From contig OZ020254.1 of assembly GCA_963971285.1 (NCBI GenBank), positions 12,400,001 to 12,464,000 of the forward strand: a stretch of DNA of 64,000 bases, written 5' to 3'. The position numbers and the translations under genes were made by a program. Of this stretch, positions 33,055 to 45,000 are shown piece by piece (within the stretch, counting starts at the first letter, position 1; each line of letters opens with the position of its first letter). The notes under the pieces were generated by a model that ran no database searches, was not told the DNA's origin, and worked only from the letters and a program-made list of their open reading frames with translations. This stretch comes from Astropecten irregularis. Lineage: Eukaryota > Echinodermata > Asteroidea > Paxillosida > Astropectinidae.

Positions 33055-36000
33055 GTAGGATGACCGAATTTTTTTCTGCCGTTGAATTAGACTTCTTGTT
33101 AATGTTCATGGAAAAACAATTTCGGACAAAATTATTACTACAGGAACAAAATAATCTGGAATTAGGCTATTTGGGGTTTTATTTTTTATGTGTATAGGCC
33201 TATACTGTGTATTTTTTATAGATATTCTTTGAATTAATTATTTAGTACGCGTAGCATTATTTTCTTTTGTGATGTTTGTTGGGGTCTTAAAGGGATGGTA
33301 CAGAAATTGGTAAGACAAAATACACTTCAAGATTACAGATTCACATAAAACTTACACAGTATAATGGTGATGATAGGAGAAAACATCCCATGAAATGTTC
33401 TTTTTTTAATTGCCATATTCGTTGAGAAATAAATAAATAAATACATTTTCTGATTGGAATAAATCGCTTCGAAGCGTTTTATTATGAGCGCATAATATCG
33501 TTGAATTGTGTAAACGGGTTTCCACTATTTTCTCATAATTTTTTTTTCCATAATGTGCTTTCACTGTCAGCAACGGTTGTCGCAAAAACCAGTTCTGTAC
33601 CATCACTTTAAATGCAGCCCTGCAGTAATGGTGTAATACGTGTAAATTAACGCACTCATACAAACAGGTGTGTGATGATAATTATGACAACTTTTTCGGT
33701 CTGAGGAATTATTGAAATACGTGTATTGGTTGCATCATATAGCCGCTAGGAATGCATCAATCTTGAGATCGGTTCAGTATACAGGGTGTCCCAGACACAA
33801 CACTGTGTCGGGACCCATTAATTTAGAAATTAAACTGTTTATCACTTCAAGATTCGGTTATATAATACAACCATGTCTTGGCTATCATCATGTAGAATTT
33901 AACCAAAATATATCGGGCAGAAATTGGCGAAATTATGACAAATTGAAAGAGTACTCTTTGAAAACAAATTTGCAGTATTCCAGAATAATATACACATAAT
34001 ATGCGTGAAAGAAAGATGGAAAATCGGATTTTGAGGTTGGGTAATTCAGTCTTAGTTTTTTCCCTCAATTTCAGTCCAATTTTGCTCAAATTATACATGG
34101 TGATAGTCAAGACTTGGTAATATCATATATCTGAATCTTGAAGTCATAAACAATTTGTTTAATAAATTGGTTCTCGACGCAAGTGTTGCGTTTTTTGGGG
34201 GACACCCTGTATGTGTACTAAGCAGGTTTTAATCAGACCATGCCGCAAAGCCTGAGAAAACACCATTGGTTTTTTTGTTTAGTTTCTTCTTCTTCTCGTT
34301 ATTAAGTTTTTTTTAGCATTAAAACTTTTGGAAGAGACCCAAACCTATCTTGCTAATCATTAATCATGATAGCAACTATATACATTATGTACAACAACAT
34401 TAGAAGCACTAACGAAACAAATAATTATCGTTACACATCCTGTAATTTTGTATTCGCCGAGAAAAAAAGGCACGCTCCTGAAGACGAACAGACCATACTG
34501 TTCGGAACGTCGAGTGCAAATGTCACCGGTTCCTCTCAAAACCACACATTAACTTTTTTAAACAATCGTATAGAAAATATTCTTGTACATGGTGCCACCG
34601 CAAACCTTACCGTGTACTATAAACAAAAATACAAAAAATGAATGAAACAAATTCCTTAGGCCTATAGGCCTACCCGATCAAAAAAATATATTTCTGAACT
34701 TTTTCGCAAATATAACTGGTTCTATCCACAGGCGATACATCTGAATCTCTATAAGTATTATGAATTAAGGTATAGGTTTTCCCGGTCATTTTCGGCAAAA
34801 GAGCGGACAATTTAAACCCTGCGTCATTCCATTTCGCGTGAAACTGCAAGGCACCTCAAAATAGTCATTTGATTTCACTTCATGTGCAAGCAATTGTTCA
34901 CAAGGTTCAGGCGATTAAATAGAATCGTCTTTCAATTAAACATTCTATTCAAACAGCATTCAAATTCGCAACGGCTTTTGACAGCGTGCGCTTGGTCATT
35001 CGAATTCGTTTTGGGGCAGTCATTTCTGTGATTTGTTCAGCAAATTAAGCGTTCTGTCTGCAATAAAAAGGATAAAAAGGGTATAAAATGGTTCACTTCT
35101 TTTGTAATGTACACTGCCAACATTGTTTGTAATTGAAAAATCCTTGAAAATAATGGCTTTACGGTCGCTGTACGAGAGAATATCTAACGTTGACGGATGA
35201 TTTATGCATTCGAATGATTTAGAATACATTGAGCATGTAGTCACTTTGAACATCAACACCATGATTTTCAATACATCCATGGCACCAATCCTCTCTTGAG
35301 ACTTAATCAGATGCAAGCCAGTAAATAAAGAAATAACAATTCAAAGAAATATAGAAATTAATGGAAAAGAGAAAACGACAAAAGATACAAAGAATTAAAC
35401 AGTCGCAACGTATTTGAGATCGGGACGAAGAGAGAGGCTGGTCAGAGGAGGGGCTACTCATTTCAAAATGGATTATGAGATGCGACACCATTGCAATACA
35501 TTGCAATAAAGGGGTTTGCATTTGTTTGCTCATTTTGCGAAATTGGTTGTCTCAAAACGAAAACGTAAGTAACGATCTGGTATAAATCGTTGTTTGCGGT
35601 TACTCTGCTAAATTGAATGCCGATTTTGTATGGCTAAACTGAACGATTGTTGATTTTAATTGAATGCTATATGCTACTAAATACGGATGCATCAAAGTGA
35701 AATCGAATGACGGTTTCAACTGAGCAGGCAAAATCACGTCAACACGAATGCGTGAAAATGAAATTGGCCGCTCATTTGCCGAAAATGACCGGGAAAACCT
35801 GTATCATACTCTGGTAGTATATACCGAAACAAAAATCTTCACAGATTTACCTATAACTTATTATAAAGATGGTGATGGTAGAAACATACCCGTGGAAATA
35901 TTTTTGCATGAAATGCTGTATTTATCCAAAAGAGCCTACCAATGACCAAAAACAATAATTTTGATCTTTAAAAGATAAAAAAAAATTACGGTGAAAATAT

Positions 36001-39000
36001 ATTTTTATGTGGGCGTTTTTCACTTTTTTTTCGAAACGTGGGCGCCGTAAGGGACTGGAAATTTCACAGATGACTGTGATTGCATCTCTCTTGATATTTT
36101 TGCCCATGAATCTGCATTTTTTTTTTTAAAGCCAAAGTATGATATTACCTTGTGTCCATCAAGGTTCTGACTTAAGTTATATCATTACCATACATGTACA
36201 TACTAGCCTTTTTATTCATTTCATTTCAATTCATTTTCAATTCAAAATGGTTTATTAAAACATGTCTAGCAGTTGTTAACTGAATTGCACATGTTTACAT
36301 ATATACAAATTTAAGATTAAGATTAAACTTTTACACAAAGAGCGTTAAAAGGTATTTCTTACAAAAGAACAATTTTAAAAGCAAATCATTTGACATTTAA
36401 AGGAATAAAACACATTGAAAATGAATGAAGGACTAAACAAGTTACACATATTTAAAATGTTAACAAGGTTGGAATAAGACATTTGAAATTGAGAAAAATT
36501 AAACGAAGGACTAAAATACTTACTAATTATTTAAAATGATAACAATATTGGGGAGAGGCGCTCAGCCTGTTTCTAAAAATAAAACGCTTAGTGCGACATT
36601 TAAATTGATTGTACTTTTGGCTGTGCCTCAAGTTAAAGGGGGCAAAAACGATTTATGGATTTGCAAGGCCTCCAAACAAAAATTGAGTTTGAGACAGAGA
36701 ATGGACTCAACAGTTCGTAAACAGTGCAAACAGTCACCATGGGAAATCTTGGTTCATGAGATGCTGGGTTTTTCAAGCAAATCAAGATTTAGTGTCTTTT
36801 CCAAAGATCGGTCTTCCGAGCGATTTTTTGAACTATTTTGCATGTTTTATCAGAAAAATCAAGTCGGGTTTTCGCTATTTTCTCGTGACTCAGATGTCCG
36901 GGATTGAGCTTATATCAGTCACAGGTTTATTATTTCGTGTACATGTTTGATCAGACAAAGTACGAGTGCAGTCCTGTGACGTTTACCAATCATGTATTAT
37001 ACCTTTAAACCTATACATCTCGTTTGGATGGGAGCCAATTACTACACATGTGGTGGGATTCCATGGAAACGGCAAAATCCCTACAGAGTTTGTTTCTTGT
37101 ACCGTGATTAAGGCATTGTTAAAGTTTGAATTAACATCTTTAAGGATAATGAGACACACCTGTTTTTGGATGCACTCTAATTTTGTCCACTTGTGTTAAT
37201 TAAACCGGTTTAATTAACATGAAACTTCATTATTAAATATTATAATGTATTCAGTGAATTGAACACACATTGCCATGATTTTGACCAAATTGCTGGTATC
37301 GACTGGCCTCAATTATTGCCGCTTTTGTCGGCGCCTACCAACAATGCCCGTTTCTGCCGCTGGAACGACCGGCCACGCTGCCAGGTAAATGCTGCTACCT
37401 GTCAGGGTATCGATTATACATGTACATGTACCGAGTCAAGGCGGACAAATTCAGCTTCCCGTTCGCGCTCTAGCGCACTGTAGAGCAGTGTTGGAGTACC
37501 CGTACTCGTACTCGGTACTCGAGTATAGACAAATACTCGGCCCGTGTTCGAAAATAAAATGTACTTGGCCCGTATTCGATAAAAAGTACTCGAAAATAAA
37601 TGTACTTGGCCCGTACTCGATTCCATGTACTCGAATTTTGGGAATACTTGACCATTTAATGCAAATTTCATTTTCGTTACAATTTCACGGCTGATAATTT
37701 TGCTGATTTCTGATAAATTATACAATGGGAGTATGAAGATCATCGGGAGTTTAGTATCAAAGTGGAGTAAGCAGCACAGTGTCATTTGCGAGGTTTGAAA
37801 AACATTACTTTTTGAGAAGAGTGGCACAGGCATGATCAACATCAAATTATAAGCATCTTTGTGGAACACATTTTTTTTACTGTACATTGGTAGTGAACTC
37901 GATCGGACGTGGACTTGGACTTTTTGGTACTCGCACTTGGCCCTGTACTCGACCTTGAATGTAATAATAATAATTATAATACGCAGTTATATAGCGCCAT
38001 AGGCACGTTCTCACACAGCAAAAAAGCGCGACTATTTGGGTCGCGCTTTTTTAGTCGCGCTAATTTGTGTGGGAACACAAATAATCGCGACTATTAGTGC
38101 GATTTGGAGCGCACTCAAAATCGCACTAATAGTGCGTCTTTTTGCAAATAATAAGTTTAGCACAGGATGCATGCCAACTTCGCGCTTCACTGCGTACGGG
38201 CAGTTTGACAGAAATCGTACCGGTACGATTTGGGTCGCGCTTTTTTGGCTGTGGGAACACAACAAAAAGCGCGACTATTTGGGTTGCGACCCAAATAGTC
38301 GCGCTTTTTGGTGTGTGAGAACGTGCCTAATCTAGAAAACTATTCCGAGGCGCTGGAGAGGGAAAATAATTGATACAAAGAAATTATACAAACAATTGAT
38401 ACAAAAAATAGCTATACAAAGATAAAGATCATGGGAGTACCTGATTAAAGTGGGATTGAAACAAATGGGTCTTAAGTTGCAATTTGAAATTGTCTAAGGA
38501 TGAGGATGTGCGAATGCCTATTGGTAGAGCATTCCAGAGAGCTGGTACTGCTGATGAAAATGCCCTATTCCCATAAGTAGTGTGTGTCCCTAAGTGTCAA
38601 GAGAAGACACTTATTAGATGATCGGAGACTACGTTGAGACTATGTACTCGGACTCGATACTTAGGACTTGGACTCGGCAGCAATGCACTCGGATTCGACC
38701 CAGTACTCAGACCTTGAAGTACTCGGAGTACTCTGTATCTCTACTCCAACACTGCTGTAGAATAACGCCTCGTCCGTCGAATTGGCGATTTCCTGGCAAA
38801 TTATTGCACTTACATCACTGGTTGTTCAGTGGTTCCAAATTATAGGTATAGGATGACTAAATTTCGCCGCCGTTATACTTTTTGTTCATGGAAAATGTTT
38901 CGAGCAAACCACAGGAACAAATCTAGAGGGAGATACATGAATTTGGGCTGTTTATGATTATCTCTGTATTATTGTTTCCGTTTACGTACCCAATCAAAAA

Positions 39001-42000
39001 CTGATAACCTTTCGCAAATCTATATAACTGACCAAATCAATGGCATTATTTCAGGCGAAATATGGAGATCTTCAATCAGGTCGCGCATTTTCAATACTCA
39101 AAGTAAATTAATAGGCCCACAGCTCTAAGTATTCTTTCACAAGATGAAACAGCGTGATTTCCGGATTTCGTTGGTGTCTCAAGTAAACTACGGAGGGTAA
39201 ACTGTCTTTAGAGAAACCCAGTGACAATGATTGTTTGATTCTTCTTTTTTTATTTGCTTATAGCAAAGCCGTGCTGGATTGAACAGGAACCAGACCCTGA
39301 TTCACATAACGCATATCGATGGGTCATTGCCGAACCAGACCCCTGTCTGTGCACCGTGGTCCGAGTCGGTGGCTTGACCAGTCGCACACCCATCAGACCT
39401 TTCAAAGTGACCTACTACAACACCTTTCTCCATAGCAACGACCCCGAGGAAATTCGTCGATTCCTGAAATGTCCAGGTGAGTAAATTGTGGGAGAAACAA
39501 TCTTCCACACAAAACGCAAACCGTTTCGGTTAAAAAAAGAAATAATTCAGACTTTTCGTTTACAAAACGACCGCTCGTGGTTAATTGGCAGACAGTTTGA
39601 TCAAATTCAACTGTTGTGCAAACTTTCCACATTTCAAGCTGCGTGTTATACGGCGGATGGCACGCCTGTTTGCGTGCTTCGGTTCACATCACACAATTTT
39701 TGCCTTTTATTTAATATTTATTTTCTCAGTTTGTTTTAATTTTATGGACTTTATTCTTTTTTCTTTCTTTTTTTTTTCTAATTAATTCGCCCATGTTATG
39801 GGCCCCATAATAATTTAAAAGTACAGTACAGGGTTGGTAAAATATCCAAACAGAAATTTTCACAAAAAATGTATCCATAACTTTCAGAAAATAAAGATGG
39901 AGGTGGTAGAAACATACCACTATTTATTTTCGCCTGAAATGGTGTATTTATCCAGAAACTTTAGTAAAACAACGACCGAAAACAGTTTTGAGCGGGGGAT
40001 AAATGCCATTATTTGTGTTTTATAAGAAAAATTGAGTCTGGTTTTCCCTATTTTCTTGTGACTCAGATGTGCGATTGAGCTCATTATTTCATGTACATAA
40101 AATTATGTTTCATCAGACAAAGCGTGAGTGCCGTTCTGTGACCTTTACCAATCATGTACCTTTAATCGCATTTTATTGTCCGTTTCCCCCCCTGTAATAT
40201 GTAGTACATTTAGACTATGATTAAGTAGAAACGTAGGTCTATGACACTGATACACGGACAAAACTGAAAACGCTTTGGGTCGCCCCTGAATCGCGATTCA
40301 AAAACCGGGCATTTTTTTTTTTATAATAATTAAATTAGGCTTTTGTGCGGACGGAATAATTGTACGTTGCCCTAGTGAAGGGACATTCGATGAAAACAAA
40401 TAAATACAATTTAATTTAAAAAAAATTAATTCGTGCGCACGGAATAATTTTTTCGAGCGTATGAAATGATTTCGTGAACGCGAAATAATTGTTTAACATG
40501 TAATTCTAATTTTGTTTGAGAATATGTTTTCATCGGATGTCCCTTTAGGGGCTCCGTAAAGTTGCGATTATTCTTCGGTGATTCGAATCGCAGTTCAAAT
40601 TGCGGGATTTTTTTCAGTGTGTAGTGAATGGGCCTATCAAGACCGACCCCTCGTGTGTTCACCCACCCATGTGCCACTCCTTACCCCCTGTGTGGGCCGA
40701 GCATGCATGTGCCGAGATTACGGGGAAAAACAAAAGATTATTTAGAAAACTAATGATTTTGGAAGTGGGGGAAATAATGTCGATTGTCCCCTCCATGTTT
40801 TAACCCTTTACCATGAGCAACTTTTTTGTCGACTGCGCACTGACCGCTTGCTCATTCCCATGAGCGAATTTGTGAACTGTCGTGTTTGCCATGCGAGTTG
40901 AGATGCCCCTGCATGGCCGGCCCGCATACATACACGTAACGTTTACTGCACTGCAATCGACTTTAACCGCATACATTCTGCATACGTATACATTTTTGGT
41001 ATATATAAATCTGGCTAGGCATCTCCCGTTCGAATTGGTCCATTTAAAACCGTTTTTGTTTTCCATAGAGTACCATGCTCAAATCCATCGATTTTGCACT
41101 GACTCATGAGTCATGACGGATTTAATCTCGTTCGTCGTCGGAGTTTCGCGAAACTTCTTCAGTTATTCTTCACATGATACTGCGTTTTGAATGAGGTTGC
41201 TTTATTCAAACTATATTTCCGAAGAATTATCGTACATCCATAACAAAAAACAAGGTGCCATATTAGGAAATATTAAGTTACATTTATATTTATTATTTCT
41301 CATCTGTCATTACGTTTGTAATGAATGAAAAATTCCCATGATTTTTCTGTGGAAGTACAGAATTTGAGTACAATAGAGTACAGCATAGAAGTCTACCTAT
41401 AGGCCCGTAAAATACAGTGTCTTCAATTAAAAACTGAACTAGTTCACCCAAGTATTGTCTTCAGCTGAAGCAAAACATTTACATTTTCTTCATTCAAAAT
41501 ATGTTTCTCATTTTGAGGTTTACATTTTTTGCTTCACCATAGACATATTTCTAAATTAAAATCTGCGACCTCACAGGATCTTTCTAAGATCGAAAATGTT
41601 TTGTGTCGTTGTTTTACTCATTTCTTGATAAAGTACACCATTTCAGGCAGAACAATTGCTAAACTTTCGCAGAACTTTCGCTAAACAAGTCTGAGAAAAA
41701 AGTGGCCGGGAATTGCCTTAGAATGCACCACAGAGCATCTAGAATCAAAATTTTCCCGGCCCCTTTAGCGGGCCCCGAACCCCACGCCGTAACTTTACTT
41801 AAAAAAGTCATAGGTTTGCGAGCGACCAGAGCATACTGGTCGGAACATCCAGTTATCATGCTCTTTTCACACAAGAGTGTCACATGGTGTTACCACATGG
41901 TGTTATGTATTATGTACTACCATGCAAGTCTGATTAAAATCTTTTAAACTTTCGCTAAAAAAGTCTGAGGAAAGTGGCCAGGAATTGCCTTAGAATGCAC

Positions 42001-45000
42001 TACAGAGCATCTAGAATCAAAATTTCCCGGGGGCCTATAAGCGGGCCCCGGACCCCACGCCGTAACTTTATTTCTTTACAAAAAAAAATAGGGTTTGCTG
42101 GCAACTTAAGCACACTGGTAGGAACATCGACTTCACCGGCTCTTTTCAGAGCCACGGTCAGCCACCCCATACTCACACAAGAGTGTCACATGGTGTTACC
42201 AAAAAACCTGTACTTCTACCATGCATAGCCTCATATCTAAGTTTTAGTTTTCAAAGTTGGAGAACACTCGTGATTGGCACACCTACCACACATGCAAGCG
42301 TATGCTAGGCCATAGGCATGGCACTGTATACTGAAAGTTACTATCTTATGAAGTGTAAATTGATGTCCCCCCCCCATGATCGAGGAGGGATTTCCGCCCA
42401 TGTGTGACAGGAATGTTGTAATAACGGAATGATTTACCTATTTCCATTTCCTAGATACTTGTCACTCTGAGCCGTGCCAGAACGGAGGTAACTGCACTGT
42501 GACTGAAGGTGGATCCGGCTACGACTGCTCCTGCCCGATTGAGTTCATCGGAGCCAACTGCGAAATAAACAGTGAGTTATACATGAATATTTGTAACAGT
42601 GATAGCAGTTATTTACTCGATGGTAGGTCAATCAAGCCAATTTAAATTCATTTTAATTTAATTTATCTAGATACTTGTCACTCTGAGCCGTGCCAGAACG
42701 GAGGCAACTGCACTGTGACTGAAGATGGATCCGGCTACAATTGCACCTGCCCGATTGAGTTCATCGGTGAAAACTGCGAAATCAACAGTGAGTGCAAGCG
42801 GTACGAAGAGTTACCCTGTACGGTTGTTTGTGTGACCAGATTATTCTTATACCATACTTTATTTCCATTTCCTATAGATGCTTGTCACTCTGAGCCGTGC
42901 CAGAACGGAGGTAACTGCACAATGACTGCACGTGGATCCGGCTACGACTGCTCCTGCCCGATTGAGTTCGCTGGCACCAACTGTGACCTTTCCAGTGAGC
43001 ACTTTCACTTCCATCACAATGATGCAGTATAAAGTTAATCACGTGTCCACTTCTGTTTCAATATTCATCCTCATTTCCCGTGTGTTATTTCTAGATTTGT
43101 GTATCTCTGAGCCTTGCCAGAATGGAGGCAGATGCGTCGTGATAGCTGATGGATCCAACTACCAATGTAGCTGTCTGGAGGAGTTCAGCGGAGCTAACTG
43201 CGAAATCTACATACATTGTGAGTGCATTCATCAATCCGTCTAATACAAACTGTGCGGTGTTGACGGGACTTCTTTAATTGCACCAATTTTCCTGAGTCGA
43301 TTTTGGTGTAGGCCTATGCAGTGTTCTACATGTACTAGTTAAAGGCATTGCATACGTTTGGTAATGACTCTGAAAATTTATGGCAATAAAAACTTACTTG
43401 GTGAGAAGTACAGCTGCTTTGGATAGTATAATGCATATTGAGAAACGTTTAATTCGAAGTACCGCGGTTATGGAAAAATATGTCACTTTTTATCTCCAAA
43501 AATTATGAATCTGAGAAGCGTTATGGCCGTAACGCTTCTCAGCCATTCTCTGGCGTGAAATAACCGCTAGTAGTTTGTCGCCAAAATCTCAAAAACGCTA
43601 CCACCTTTTGAATTGAAACTTTCACAGGTTAGTTTTATGGTATATATACAATTATACTGGTTTGAAACAAACAGTAGGCTCAAATTACCAAACGTATGCA
43701 ATCCCTTTAAAGGTCACCTGTAATCAAATTTGGGAAAGGGATGAAAGTGCTTTTAGATTGTTGCTTAATGCATAATTAATGACTATATAAATTAAAATGT
43801 TAGTGTAAGTGCTTAATTTTGACCCCTAAGTTAAAAAATCAGTAGGGCCTACTTGTATGCCCCGCCCACCAAAACAAAATCCCCATCGGAACCGGTCCAC
43901 ACAACAGTGCGTGTGACGCCATCGGTAGAACAAGTAGTCTTGCACTACAGTAGCTCATGCTGGCTCCCGCATAAATTATTGTATGTAGGATTATGCTCTT
44001 GGATTTGAACAAAAACGACTTGTACACTGCGTGGCGTTCTGCCGGAAAAGTTGGATGCTAAATGGGTCTGAAATAACTCCTTTTTTACGTACAATATTTT
44101 TTTTAGCACAAACAATGATAGACATGTTGAGTTTCATAACAATACAGATGTATTTAACTTCATATGAGTTTTGATTTCAGGTATTAACCTTAAAACGCTG
44201 CGATTATCTGCTTTGTTGGTTGATTTCTGGAATATCTGACCGATTTGTGATATTTAATATGAATAACCGATTGTTATTATTTTGCTATTGTTTCCCTGGG
44301 TAGATACCTGTTACTCTGAGCCGTGCCAGAACGGAGGCAACTGCACCGTGACCGGGGATGGTCTGAGCCACACCTGCGATTGCCTGATCGAGTTCCACGG
44401 TTTCAACTGCGAATACTACAGTAAGCTTGCATGCATGCACTAGTCTATGTGTGTACGGCTGGGAGGTTGAGTCTAGCTGCGAAAATTTGTTTTTGTGACT
44501 GCAGGTAGTAGTCTTGGTCCACGACTTTGTTATTACCGTACTCGAACGTACGAACCGATTATCCGCACTGACCCGCACGCACGCACGTACGTACATGTAT
44601 TCGTAAAGGCCTATCTATATTAACATAGTGATAGCTCCGTGCGTACGTGTGTGCGGATTACCTGTACGTACATACGTATGGTCAGTGCGGTTTAAGTATC
44701 CACACCAATGCCGTCTTGAACCAAGATTACAGGTATACCAGTGTCTGACCCAAAATATAATTTCAATTCCGACTCATTATATTCATTTCTGGTTATGTTC
44801 ACACAGACCCTTGTCACATGGACCTATGCAATGGAGGCACATGTACACCTACTCAATACGGGCTGGGCTTTGATTGCGAGTGCCTGTCTGGGTACATTGG
44901 GGCCAACTGCGAAATTGATGGTAAGTTTATTGATGTACATAATAGGCCTAGGCTATAAGTGAGATGGATACTTTAAGTACCCATTAGGCCTACGCGTAGG

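Noticed and set aside
37389-37887. Open frames around 37.4-37.9 kb
   Set aside because: They lie in the hAT-like element and arise from TACTCG repeats.
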